Shown here piece after piece: positions 22,563-31,205 of a stretch of DNA of 40,526 nt; the stretch's first letter is position 1, and the number at the start of each line of letters is the position of its first letter. The DNA is from CAYRIF01 sp964424205 (lineage in GTDB: Bacteria; Bacteroidota; Bacteroidia; Cytophagales; Cyclobacteriaceae), in contig CAYRIF010000001.1 of the NCBI GenBank assembly GCA_964424205.1, positions 1 through 40,526 on the forward strand, given 5' to 3'. The position numbers and the translations under genes were made by a program. The notes under the pieces are model-generated. The model saw only the letters and a program-made list of their open reading frames with translations, searched no databases and was not told the origin of the DNA.

Positions 22563-23490
22563 TTTTCTTTGTTTTATTTCTCACTTTGAACAAACGGATT
22601 AAATCTGGAACATAATCTTCCATTGTTTTAACTGCCAGGTAGTTAACTTGGTGTTTCCTGCAAAAAAGCTCCAGTTCTTTTCTTTTGTAATGAAGATTGC
22701 CTCCTAGTTTTCTCTTAAAAGAAGACGAACTTGTATTTACCCAAAGAGTTTCCTTACTTTCTTTATCAAATAATGGTACAATTCCCAAATTAGGCAACTT
22801 GGCTTCTCTCTGGTCATAAAGATGAATGGCAATGACATCATGTTTTTTTGCCAGTGCTTTGAAATTATGCATATAGCCCTCGTCTATAAAATCTGATACA
22901 AAAATGATGACACTTTTTCTTTTGATAATATTAAGCGCAAATAAAATTGCCTTGCTCAAATCTGTTTTTGCAGAAACAGGCGCAAGGTTATAGATACTAT
23001 TGATAATGGTATGCGCATGTTTCGCTCCTTTGCCTGCTTTGATATACTTTTCCTTTTGGTCTGAAAAACAAATCATACCCACTTGGCTCTGCTCCTTGAT
23101 GGCCGACAAAGTCAATACCCCACAAATCTCTTTACCAATATCAATTTTTTGACTGCCCTCAGTACCTATATATTGCGAGGCGCTGACGTCAAAAATAAAA
23201 TAAATGGTTTGCTCCTTTTCTTCTTTGTAAGTTTTCACAAAAGTACCATTGCCCTTGGCAGAAACATTCCAGTCGATGGTTCGCACATCATCACCATACT
23301 GATAGGCGCGAACATCGTCGAATTCCAGCCCTGAGCCTTTGAACACAGAATGGAAATCACCCTGCATTTGTGCAGTGATTGCCTTTCTGATTCTAATTTC
23401 GTACCGTCTTAGTTTTTTATAAATCTCCTGCATGCTACAGTTTTGCTGCAATTTATCGCTAACCATTTGATTTTTAAATTTTATAGCCAT
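22555..23490 (-). CDS. DUF58 domain protein of Bat-type operon, 311 aa
   Basis: The DUF58 signature is clear: GSGLEFDDVRAYQYGDDVRT followed by IDWNVSAKGNGTFVKTY, then a VWA-like fold with FDVSASQYIGTEGSQK and VIIFVSDFIDE. In Bacteroidota this protein is normally made with a MoxR AAA ATPase. Here no MoxR gene precedes it; the U32 gene diverges upstream. The ATG at 23490 is used, but an internal ATG at 23433 (MQEIYKKLRRYEIRIRK) fits the usual N-terminus of the family better. It overlaps the next gene by 8 nt. Confidence 0.85.
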   Translation of the reverse strand: MAIKFKNQMVSDKLQQNCSMQEIYKKLRRYEIRIRKAITAQMQGDFHSVFKGSGLEFDDVRAYQYGDDVRTIDWNVSAKGNGTFVKTYKEEKEQTIYFIFDVSASQYIGTEGSQKIDIGKEICGVLTLSAIKEQSQVGMICFSDQKEKYIKAGKGAKHAHTIINSIYNLAPVSAKTDLSKAILFALNIIKRKSVIIFVSDFIDEGYMHNFKALAKKHDVIAIHLYDQREAKLPNLGIVPLFDKESKETLWVNTSSSSFKRKLGGNLHYKRKELELFCRKHQVNYLAVKTMEDYVPDLIRLFKVRNKTKKSA

Positions 23491-23568
23491 AAACTCTTAT
23501 GGTGTTAACGATTTTTAACATTCATATTACATAAATCATAGACCCTTTAAACTAAAGATTTATTGCGC

Positions 23569-23576
23569 TATATTTG
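23569..23576 (+). promoter_or_regulatory. -7 box upstream of U32-ferredoxin
   Basis: TATATTTG matches TAnnTTTG exactly and is followed by CAGA. It ends only 10 nt before the ATG at 23587, so the transcript would have an almost absent leader. Confidence 0.5.
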
Positions 23577-23586
23577 CAGATTAGAT

Positions 23587-24828
23587 ATGCATAAAACAAG
23601 AAACATAGAATTAATGGCACCTGCAGGTTCTTGGGATGCCTTACAGTCTGCGATAGACAATGGGGCAAACGCTGTTTATTTTGGGGTAGATCAATTGAAT
23701 ATGCGTGCACGAGCTACGATGAACTTCACGTTGGGAGACCTTGAGGAGATTGCAGAACGGTGCAGTAGCGCAGGACTCAAAACCTACCTCACACTCAATA
23801 CCATTATTTACGATCATGACCTTTCGCTCATCAAAACAATCATCAATCGCGTGAAAGAATCAGGCATTTCTGCCATCATCGCTTCTGACCAAGCCGTGAT
23901 AGGTTACGCCAGATCCAATGGTGTCGAGGTACACATTTCCACCCAATTAAATGTCACCAACATAGAAACGGTCAAATTTTATGCACTCTTTGCTGACGTG
24001 ATGGTATTGTCTCGAGAGTTGAGCTTGCGGCAGGTAAAAACTATTTGCGATGCGGTGGTTAAAGAAGATGTCAGAGGACCAAAAGGAGAACTCATAGAGA
24101 TAGAGGTTTTTGGGCATGGCGCTTTGTGTATGGCGGTTTCAGGAAAATGCTATTTAAGTTTGCACAGTCATAATTCCTCAGCCAATAGAGGTGCTTGCAT
24201 CCAAAATTGCCGACGGAAATACAAAGTCATAGACTTGGAGGATGGCAACGAATTAGAACTCGATAATGAATACATCATGTCGCCTAAAGATTTATGTACC
24301 ATAGATTTCTTGGACAAATTAGTTGGCACAGGCATCTCTGTATTGAAAATAGAAGGCAGAGGGCGAGCACCAGAATATGTCGCAACTGTTATCAAATGCT
24401 ATAGAGAAGCGATTGATGCTTATAATGCGGGTACTTACAACCAAGAGAAAGTAGCTGCATGGATGAAGTCGCTAGAAAAAGTCTATAATCGCGGTTTTTG
24501 GGGAGGCTATTTCCTTGGGCAAGAGTTAGGAGAGTGGAGTGAAGGGAGCGGCTCGCAAGCCACCCAAAAGAAAGTGTTCTTAGGAAAGGGTATTCATTAC
24601 TTTTCAAAAATAAAAATTGGGCATTTTAAAATAGAAGCCCAGAAGTTAAAGGTAAAGGATAAGATATTGATTACTGGTCCCACTACAGGAACAATCGAAA
24701 CCACTGTAGAAGCATTGATGGTAGATGACAAATCGGTAGAAGTGGCACAAAGAGGAGATGAATGTACATTTCATGTGGATAAAGTGATTCGTGCTTCTGA
24801 TAAATTATACAAACTCGTACCCGCCTAG
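23587..24828 (+). CDS. U32 family protein, Fe-S type (tRNA/rRNA hydroxylation or protease-like), 413 aa
   Basis: N-terminal barrel ELMAPAGSWDALQSAIDNGA and VYFGVDQLNMRARA are typical of peptidase U32 family proteins. The family signature is EVFGHGALCMAVSGKCYLS. Cysteines at 181, 188, 204 and 237 have the spacing C-x6-C-x15-C-x32-C seen in U32 members that bind a [4Fe-4S] cluster (TrhP, RlhA and UbiU/V in Escherichia coli). Those members hydroxylate RNA or quinone precursors using prephenate or an oxygen-independent route, so hydrolase activity is doubtful. I chose ATG 23587, 10 nt after a -7 box, over the longer frame from 23563. The stop codon abuts the ATG of a ferredoxin gene. Which substrate it modifies cannot be seen. 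Confidence 0.85.
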   Translation: MHKTRNIELMAPAGSWDALQSAIDNGANAVYFGVDQLNMRARATMNFTLGDLEEIAERCSSAGLKTYLTLNTIIYDHDLSLIKTIINRVKESGISAIIASDQAVIGYARSNGVEVHISTQLNVTNIETVKFYALFADVMVLSRELSLRQVKTICDAVVKEDVRGPKGELIEIEVFGHGALCMAVSGKCYLSLHSHNSSANRGACIQNCRRKYKVIDLEDGNELELDNEYIMSPKDLCTIDFLDKLVGTGISVLKIEGRGRAPEYVATVIKCYREAIDAYNAGTYNQEKVAAWMKSLEKVYNRGFWGGYFLGQELGEWSEGSGSQATQKKVFLGKGIHYFSKIKIGHFKIEAQKLKVKDKILITGPTTGTIETTVEALMVDDKSVEVAQRGDECTFHVDKVIRASDKLYKLVPA

Positions 24829-25056
24829 ATGGTCATCATCACCCAACAACGTGACAAATGCATTGGCTGTAACTACTGTGTCGAATATGCGGCAGATCGC
24901 TGGCGCATGTCAAAAAAAGATGGGAAATGCACGCTAATAAATGGTACTGACCGGAAGGGATTCTATACTGCACGAGTCGGAGATGAAGAATTTGAAGACA
25001 ATAAAAAAGCAGCGCAAGCTTGCCCTGTGAATATCATCAAGGTGAAGAAAATTTAA
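24829..25056 (+). CDS. [4Fe-4S] ferredoxin, 75 aa
   Basis: A small ferredoxin with cysteines in CIGCNYC (residues about 12-18) and one more in QACPVNIIKV near the end, enough for a single [4Fe-4S] cluster; a second cluster motif is missing. The ATG follows the U32 stop codon with no gap, implying cotranslation. An electron donor role for the U32 enzyme is inferred from this coupling and from the need of such enzymes for reducing power. Confidence 0.88.
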   Translation: MVIITQQRDKCIGCNYCVEYAADRWRMSKKDGKCTLINGTDRKGFYTARVGDEEFEDNKKAAQACPVNIIKVKKI

Positions 25057-25160
25057 AATAGCATACTGGTTTTCGCGTCTCACGAAGACCTTCCCAAAAA
25101 TTTGCCTGTATGTGAGTCTCAGCGAGATGCTAAAACTAGAGTTTTTTTTGGCAACTTGTA
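25057..25160 (+). terminator. Possible terminator region after U32-ferredoxin
   Basis: Imperfect 15-nt arms (GCGTCTCACGAAGAC near the left end and GTCTCAGCGAGATGC, 11 of 15 pairs, ending at about 25131) are followed by AAAACTAGAGTTTT and a run of eight T at about 25143-25149. This may end the plus-strand transcript; the pairing is not strong. Confidence 0.4.
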
Positions 25161-25318
25161 TCTCTTCTTAAATGTCTTATATGGTAAAAAAGACATCAAG
25201 AAAATCTAATCATATAAGGCATATCAGAAATATATAAGCGTTTTTTAAAAACTTATACCTCCCCTTACATGTCTTATATGATAAAAAGATAACGAAAAAA
25301 CCTACCTATATAAGGCAT
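25154..25318. repeat. Two-unit tandem repeat, each an imperfect palindrome
   Basis: Units at 25154-25222 and 25251-25318 are about three-quarters identical over 68-69 bases, offset by 97. Each contains ATGTCTTATATG near its left and a reverse complement variant (CATATAAGGCAT or TATATAAGGCAT) near its right, with a loop of about 29 nt, so each could form a 12-bp stem with a T-G pair. They lie between the ferredoxin stop and the RND pump stop; they may be REP-like or terminator elements. Confidence 0.65.
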
Positions 25319-25321
25319 CAT

Positions 25322-28300
25322 TTACTCAGGCCCAGCAGTTTTCTTACGACTAAAAAGAAGGTACAAAACTGGAACAATCAGCAATATCAAAAATGTAGAG
25401 GTAATCATTCCTCCGATAATTGTCCATCCCATAGGCGACCACATGCTGCTGTTCGAAAGTGTTAACGGCAGCAATCCTAATACGGTGGTGAGCGACGTTA
25501 ATATTACAGGTTGGAATCTTGTTTCACAAGATTTTTTCAACGCATGAATAATGCTCGCCCCATTGCTGCGTAGTTGATTGGCATAATCCACCAATAGTAT
25601 CGAGTCATTGATCACAATCCCGACCAAACTTGTCATGCCGACAAAAGCCAGAAATGAAAACTCCCAACCGGTAATGTACAGCGCTAATATAGACCCTATA
25701 AAAGCCAATGGAATGGCCGAATATATGATAAGCGGTTGCGCAAATGATTTAAACTGCAACACCAAAATTGCATAGATGCCAATCAATACAATGACCAGCA
25801 ATTGCGCCATTCCAGTAAAAGATTCCTGTTGCGTTTCATATTCACCTGCAATATAAAAACTATAATCAGGAGGTAAATGATAATCGTTTAACTTTCCTAT
25901 TATCTCTTCAGTTACTGATTTTGTATTAAAACCAGGCGCAAGACTTGCGGTAACCACTGCTGTTCTTTCCAAGTTGAAATGTTGAATTTTAGAGGTACTC
26001 CCTTGAAACTCAAGTGTAGCGACTTGCTTGATTGGAACAATTGCACCAGTTTGCGTGGTCAAATAGATTTTATTAAAATCACTGATTTTTGTTTTTTCTG
26101 CTACAGGTAATCTTACAACAAGATTATACTGCTTACCATCCATGGTCGTGATATCTGTAGCAGCGACTCCCGTTAATGCTGCCCTCACTGCCAAATCAAT
26201 TTCCGCAATTTGAATTCCCAAGAAGGCTGCTTTTTCTTTGTTAATTTTAACTTTTAAATCTACTTTGTTTAATGCCAAAGGGTTAAAAACATCAATGGTA
26301 CCTTCCGTATTTTGTATAATTTTTTTCAAATCCCTACTCACCTGTTTCAATACATCAATATCCTTTCCTAATACCTTAATTTCAATTGGCGCTGCAAAAG
26401 GAGGACCATTCACCAGTTCCTTAATAGTAATTTTAGCACCAGGGAAACCACTAAACTTTTCTCTCATGTCAGCGATAAATCCCGCAAATTTAACCTTGTC
26501 CCATTCCTTCAAGTTTACGAGCAACTGCCCATGTGTTTTATCAAAACTCTTCGGAAATATGTTGTAATATACCTTGGGGTTTCCGTGCCCAATATTGGTG
26601 GCATAGTTTTTTACATATTCTGTCGAATCTAAAACATCCTCTACATAGTCTACCGCTCTTTTTGTATACTCCAAATTAGACCCATCTGGTGTGTCAATAT
26701 AGATAAGAGCCATAGGTTTTTCTGCATCAGGAAAAAATGATACCCCCACCACATCAAAAAGCAGCAAGCTTCCTGCAAAAAAAACAGCAGCAATAATAAT
26801 GGTAATCGCCGTATTCCTTAGTGAGAAATTCAATATCCTTCGGTACACGTTAGCAACAAACCAGTTGACCCCCCTTTCAACTGCATTCTCTTTTTCCACT
26901 TCATGGCCCTGCAAGACACGAGTAGCAAGCATAGGCGATATTGTCAAGGCTAAAAACAAAGAGGTGGTTAGTGCAAATCCAACGATAAACGAAAGAGAGA
27001 TTAGGAAATCACCCGTATCATTATTCATTAAAGCCATCGGCAAGAATGCTGCGACGGTTGTAGCCGTTGAACTAACCAATGCCCAACCTACTTCTGCGGT
27101 TCCCTTGATAGCTGCTTCATGTAATGGATAGCCCATTCTCATATACCTAATAATATTCTCCACCACCACAATGCCATTATCCACCAATAATCCTAAGGCA
27201 ATGACAAGTCCGGCAATTGAAATTTGTTGTATCCCATAACCCACCATATTCAATGCCCCTAAGGCAATGACAATTGAAAGCGGAATTACAGTCATCACAA
27301 TGAGCGAAGGTCTCCAGCCCACAAAAATCAAAACAATAATCCCTACCAATACAATTCCTTGAATTAAGTTTACAAAAAAACCATTGACCCGTTTATCTAC
27401 CAACTCTGCCTGATTGACAACACTCTCAATCTGAATATCTCGTGGTAACCCATCTTTAACCTGCACTAACGTCTCATCGATTTTCTCACTAATTGCAAAA
27501 ATATTTTGTTTTTCTTTTTGCGTAATCGACAAGAAAACACATCTTTTCCCATTAAAACGACCTTGGTAGCGGTATTCCTCATAGTTGAAATCAATATCTG
27601 CGATATCCTTGAGGTAAACAAGTTTTTGACCGTCAGACATAATCTTCAACTCCTTAATGTCTTTGATAGATTTAAAACTTCCGCTGGTCTTAATAGTAAA
27701 TGATTTTTCCCCAGCACTTATATCCCCACCTGGTATATTGGCATTGTTACTTTCTATGATATTCAAAACCTGATTCAAAGAAATTCTGAGCCGAGACATT
27801 TTATGAAAGTCCAACGAAATTCGTATTTCTTTTTCAGGATAGGCTTCAATCATCACATCTTTGATTCCTTTTATCTTGTTGATTTTGTCCTCAATATTTT
27901 CTGCTACCTCCTTCATCTTCTGAAAAGATGCCGTCTCCGAAATAATTGCTATTTGCTTTATTACTGCATCCTGCGGGGAGAAAGTCATGAAATGAATATC
28001 ATAAATATCTTCAGGTAAGTTTGGTTTTACCTCATTTATTTTTGAAAGAATATCATCATGTTTTTGATCCACATCAACTCCATGTTCTGTTTGAACTTGT
28101 ATGGTTGCTAACCCTTCAGAAATTGAAGTAATAATCTCAACAACATCCTCCACCTTGTTTATTTCTTTTTCTAGCGGATCTACCACTAATTCTTCAATAT
28201 CCTTGGCTGAGGTACCTGGGTAAACAATAGATACCACATGATAAGGCGACTTCAAGCTAGGATCCTCCGCTTTGGGCATTGTCATATAGGATGTAACACC

Positions 28301-28372
28301 CACAATCAGTGCCAGCAAGACAATGATCAATACAAATTGATAATTACGTATGGCTAACTTTGGTAATCTCAT
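25322..28372 (-). CDS. RND efflux pump, inner-membrane subunit, 1016 aa
   Basis: A resistance-nodulation-division transporter of the AcrB/HAE class. The first membrane helix is at about 10-30, and two large periplasmic loops flank membrane clusters at about 335-540 and 855-1010. TM4 reads GLLVDNGIVVVENI, where the paired aspartates of AcrB's proton relay appear as Asp-Asn. TM10 reads GIVINDSILLVDY, where AcrB has a lysine (K-N-A-I-L), so the usual proton relay is altered, as in many Bacteroidota RND pumps. It is last of a three-gene operon, 14 nt after the adaptor gene. Substrates cannot be told from sequence. Confidence 0.93.
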   Translation of the reverse strand: MRLPKLAIRNYQFVLIIVLLALIVGVTSYMTMPKAEDPSLKSPYHVVSIVYPGTSAKDIEELVVDPLEKEINKVEDVVEIITSISEGLATIQVQTEHGVDVDQKHDDILSKINEVKPNLPEDIYDIHFMTFSPQDAVIKQIAIISETASFQKMKEVAENIEDKINKIKGIKDVMIEAYPEKEIRISLDFHKMSRLRISLNQVLNIIESNNANIPGGDISAGEKSFTIKTSGSFKSIKDIKELKIMSDGQKLVYLKDIADIDFNYEEYRYQGRFNGKRCVFLSITQKEKQNIFAISEKIDETLVQVKDGLPRDIQIESVVNQAELVDKRVNGFFVNLIQGIVLVGIIVLIFVGWRPSLIVMTVIPLSIVIALGALNMVGYGIQQISIAGLVIALGLLVDNGIVVVENIIRYMRMGYPLHEAAIKGTAEVGWALVSSTATTVAAFLPMALMNNDTGDFLISLSFIVGFALTTSLFLALTISPMLATRVLQGHEVEKENAVERGVNWFVANVYRRILNFSLRNTAITIIIAAVFFAGSLLLFDVVGVSFFPDAEKPMALIYIDTPDGSNLEYTKRAVDYVEDVLDSTEYVKNYATNIGHGNPKVYYNIFPKSFDKTHGQLLVNLKEWDKVKFAGFIADMREKFSGFPGAKITIKELVNGPPFAAPIEIKVLGKDIDVLKQVSRDLKKIIQNTEGTIDVFNPLALNKVDLKVKINKEKAAFLGIQIAEIDLAVRAALTGVAATDITTMDGKQYNLVVRLPVAEKTKISDFNKIYLTTQTGAIVPIKQVATLEFQGSTSKIQHFNLERTAVVTASLAPGFNTKSVTEEIIGKLNDYHLPPDYSFYIAGEYETQQESFTGMAQLLVIVLIGIYAILVLQFKSFAQPLIIYSAIPLAFIGSILALYITGWEFSFLAFVGMTSLVGIVINDSILLVDYANQLRSNGASIIHALKKSCETRFQPVILTSLTTVLGLLPLTLSNSSMWSPMGWTIIGGMITSTFLILLIVPVLYLLFSRKKTAGPE

Positions 28373-28386
28373 AGTTTCAAAATGTA

Positions 28387-29439
28387 TTATTTAACAATAT
28401 AGAATTTAGATTTATCATCGAGGTAATGCGCTCCTTCACTAATTACTTTTGATGGCAGTTTCCCTCGTGCGGCGTTCACCGCAAAAAATTCATCATCAAT
28501 ATGTGCCACCTTAACTTCCATTCTTTTGGCAGTACTGTCCTTGAAAATAGGCAAATAAATCACCGCCTTGTTATCCGTCCCTTCTACCAAAGCACTGTAG
28601 GGTATTTTATAGTAAGGTTTTTGAGAACTTGGAAAAATTTTAACCCTGCCTACAAACCCATTTTTCAGTGCTAATCCTGATTTACTAAGACTCACTTCTA
28701 TTTCAAATGTCCCTGTTGCTGGATCTGCCGTTCCTGCAATCTCAGTAACAGTCGCTTTAAACTCTTGTTCTGGATAGGTATCAAAATGCACTGTAGCAGG
28801 ATCTCCAATACTCAATCTTACAATCTCATTATCCGAAACACCTACTCGAAGTACTTGTTCACCATCTGTAGAAGCCAGAATAAAAATTGGAGTACCAGGT
28901 GCTGCCATTTCGTTTTCCTCTACAAACCTTTTCAAAATTTTACCAGAAACAGGCGCTCGGATTACAGAATGTCTTTTATTAAAAAGAGCGACGTCCATAT
29001 TTGATTGTGCTACCGAAAATGCCGTTTGCGCATTCTGAAACTGTTCGTATGTCGCCACTGTATCGTGTAAAAGATTGATGACTCTATTTAAGTCTCTTTT
29101 GGATTTGGTGAGTACCAATTTTGCTTGTTTGGTATTAGCCGCCATTTCTGTTTGGTCTAACTGCGCCAGTAATTGCCCCTTTTTTACCGACAATCCTTCG
29201 TCTGTACTTATTTTTTCCACAATTCCTCCTGTCTTAAAAGCCAAGGTAATTTGTTGTTTTGACCTGAGAATTCCCGCAGAAACTATAGGAATAGGATCAG
29301 AAGACATTTCAATTGCTGCCGTTTTCACAGGGACAATATTTTTCATGGTTGCTCTTAGTTCTTTTTTGTCACCAGTAGCACATGAAGCCAAGATTACTAC
29401 CAGCCCAAGTATTAAAACAAATATTTTAGAAAAATTCAT
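28387..29439 (-). CDS. RND efflux periplasmic adaptor lipoprotein, about 350 aa
   Basis: Membrane fusion protein joining the pump to the outer-membrane channel. From ATG 29439 the protein starts MNFSKIFVLILGLVVILASC, a type II signal with a lipobox cysteine at residue 20. Then come the biotinyl-lipoyl half SAGILRSKQQITLAFKTGGI and VKKGQLLAQLDQTE, a short helical hairpin, the second half HSVIRAPVSGKILKRFV, and beta-barrel and membrane-proximal domains. ATGs at 29463 and 29484 are in frame upstream; 29484 would overlap the TolC gene. Position between channel and pump genes fits the family. Confidence 0.9.
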   Translation of the reverse strand: MNFSKIFVLILGLVVILASCATGDKKELRATMKNIVPVKTAAIEMSSDPIPIVSAGILRSKQQITLAFKTGGIVEKISTDEGLSVKKGQLLAQLDQTEMAANTKQAKLVLTKSKRDLNRVINLLHDTVATYEQFQNAQTAFSVAQSNMDVALFNKRHSVIRAPVSGKILKRFVEENEMAAPGTPIFILASTDGEQVLRVGVSDNEIVRLSIGDPATVHFDTYPEQEFKATVTEIAGTADPATGTFEIEVSLSKSGLALKNGFVGRVKIFPSSQKPYYKIPYSALVEGTDNKAVIYLPIFKDSTAKRMEVKVAHIDDEFFAVNAARGKLPSKVISEGAHYLDDKSKFYIVK

Positions 29440-29473
29440 TACGTATTTTTTAGTTATAGTCATGTTTTCAATT

Positions 29474-30826
29474 TTATAAGGCAATTGCTCTTTCTAGTGC
29501 TGCTTTGTTAATTAAGTATTCATATTTTGAAATAGCCAAAGCAATTTTAGCATTACTAAAGTTAGTTTTTGCTTTCAGGTATTCTAGAAGCGATGCTTGT
29601 CTTTGCTTATACTTTTTATTTATTACTTTAAAAGCACTTTCCGCACTACGCAAACCTGCTTTTGAGGATTTGATCTTGGCATTTGCTGCGAGCAAAGCAT
29701 AATACTTACCCTTCATCTCTAAACCTATTTTTTGCTCCAACTCTTGATACTGATTGTCAAGTATACTACTTTCTATTTTTGCCTGCTGCACTTTGGCTTT
29801 ATTATAAAATCCTCTAAACAATGGCCAATTAAGTCTAAACTGCACCATCCAATATTCCTGATTTGAATTAAAAGTATATCCCTCTCCTTGATATCCCAAA
29901 TCAGCTACCGCAGATATTTTAGGGATTGCACTAAACCGATTCAATTTGATTGCTTCGTCCGCGGCATCTTTACCACTTTTTAGTTGTTTCAGTTCTTCTC
30001 TTCCTTGAATTGCCTGTTTTTCTAATTCATCCAAATCATAATCCATATCAAAAGCATCATTAATGACGTCCCCCATTGCTACTTCACTATCCAAAGGCCG
30101 ATTGAGTAAAAAATTAAAATATGCCAAAGCCAAATGTTTCTCTTTCTCAGCATTAATCAATTCACTTTCCAAACTATACAGCTCATACTCGGCACTTGAA
30201 ATTTTATCTTTGGTCGCTTTTTGGCGACTCACCAGTTTTTTATTGACCCGCACAAGTTCTTTAAGTAACAGCTGATTATCCTGTTGGATTTTTAACAGGT
30301 CATTGGCTTGTTGATACCTGTAATAGGCTGTCTTTATTTCCTTGGTAAGTTCTTTTTTATAGGCCGCCTTCTTAGCTTCTTCTATTGATACAAGGTGTTT
30401 TTTTGCCTTTATATTAAAATAAATATCAGTATTTAATATAGGTAATATTCCACGTATTCTTGTTTCATGAAAATTATTAGCCAAAAATGTAGTTTTCGCG
30501 TTTTCTAAGTTTGTTGGGAAATTAGAATTTCCGTTGATTGCATTAAGGTTGGCATAAATTGGATTAAAAAGGTCTCCAACAGGGAGTTCAAATGCCCTAC
30601 CACCCTTTGCAAGTGTATAATTAGCGTCAAGTGATATTTCAGGCCAAAATAGTCTTTTTGACTCCTTTAGTGCTGCAATACTTTTTTCTACCGAAAAATT
30701 TCTTTGCTTCAAAGCAAGATTATTTTTAAGACCCTCCTGCACATACCCCTCTAATATTTTCGATTGCCCAAAAGTCTCGAAACCGAATAGACACAAAAAA
30801 CAGACAAGAGAGAGCATCTTAGGCAT
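29474..30826 (-). CDS. TolC family outer-membrane efflux channel, 450 aa
   Basis: Outer-membrane channel of the RND system. A signal peptide starts at ATG 30826 (MPKMLSLVCFLCLFGFETFG) and is cleaved near FGQ. The mature protein is long-helical with the two similar halves of the TolC fold; the opening YVQEGLKNNLALKQRNFSVE and later Q-rich helices such as AQNLRSAESAF-like repeats are typical of outer-membrane efflux proteins. The frame runs upstream to 30865 with other ATGs, so the start is uncertain by up to 13 residues. First gene of the operon, followed by adaptor and pump. Confidence 0.9.
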   Translation of the reverse strand: MPKMLSLVCFLCLFGFETFGQSKILEGYVQEGLKNNLALKQRNFSVEKSIAALKESKRLFWPEISLDANYTLAKGGRAFELPVGDLFNPIYANLNAINGNSNFPTNLENAKTTFLANNFHETRIRGILPILNTDIYFNIKAKKHLVSIEEAKKAAYKKELTKEIKTAYYRYQQANDLLKIQQDNQLLLKELVRVNKKLVSRQKATKDKISSAEYELYSLESELINAEKEKHLALAYFNFLLNRPLDSEVAMGDVINDAFDMDYDLDELEKQAIQGREELKQLKSGKDAADEAIKLNRFSAIPKISAVADLGYQGEGYTFNSNQEYWMVQFRLNWPLFRGFYNKAKVQQAKIESSILDNQYQELEQKIGLEMKGKYYALLAANAKIKSSKAGLRSAESAFKVINKKYKQRQASLLEYLKAKTNFSNAKIALAISKYEYLINKAALERAIAL

Positions 30827-31002
30827 ATTTGTGTTTTTTAAAGAAATCATAAAGTTTAATTTCATCCGTAAATATATACTTACAACAATAAATATCAGTT
30901 GGCAAGTTATCGCTAATTATTTAAAAAACTTTTATAAAAAATAGCAAATCTGGTGTAAGTATGAAAATTGTGTTTTTTAAATATTTTCTAGTGCATAAAA
31001 AA

Positions 31003-31030
31003 AGAGACCGCCCATCACTAAACCGTCTCT
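31003..31030 (-). terminator. Terminator downstream of OmpA-family gene
   Basis: Stem AGAGAC (31003-31008) with GTCTCT (31025-31030), 16-nt loop, followed on the minus strand by seven T (complement of 30997-31003). It closes the minus-strand transcript that includes the OmpA/PD40 gene and the receptor remnant. Confidence 0.65.
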
Positions 31031-31052
31031 AATTAAAATACGGACAGGTTCG

Positions 31053-31199
31053 CTATTTTCCTCCAAAATCAATTCTCAGGTATGCACTTGCCAAAATACC
31101 TAACTCAGGAGTTCCAGGCAATTCAAAATGCTTATTGTCGAACAAATTATTAATTGAAGCTCCAAATGTAGTTTTAAATGATTCAAAAATTTTAATAGA
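31053..31199 (-). pseudogene. C-terminal remnant of a TonB-dependent receptor-like gene
   Basis: In the minus-strand frame ending in TAG at 31053-31055, 48 codons read like the end of a TonB-dependent receptor barrel: FGASINNLFDNKHFELPGTP, then AYLRIDFGGK. The N-L-F-D-x-K/R motif with a Pro-Gly turn and a final strand ending in aromatic-Gly-Gly-Lys is the classic receptor C-terminus. A TAA stop lies immediately upstream (31200-31202), and the OmpA-family stop comes 4 nt further upstream, so no rest of the gene exists here. It looks like a relic left after deletion. It could be a stable small ORF only by accident. Confidence 0.55.
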
Positions 31200-31205
31200 T
31201 TATAT

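Noticed and set aside
25154..25318. CRISPR-like repeats
   Set aside because: Only two diverged units of about 68 bases separated by 28 bases; no regular short repeats or spacers and no cas genes in the window.
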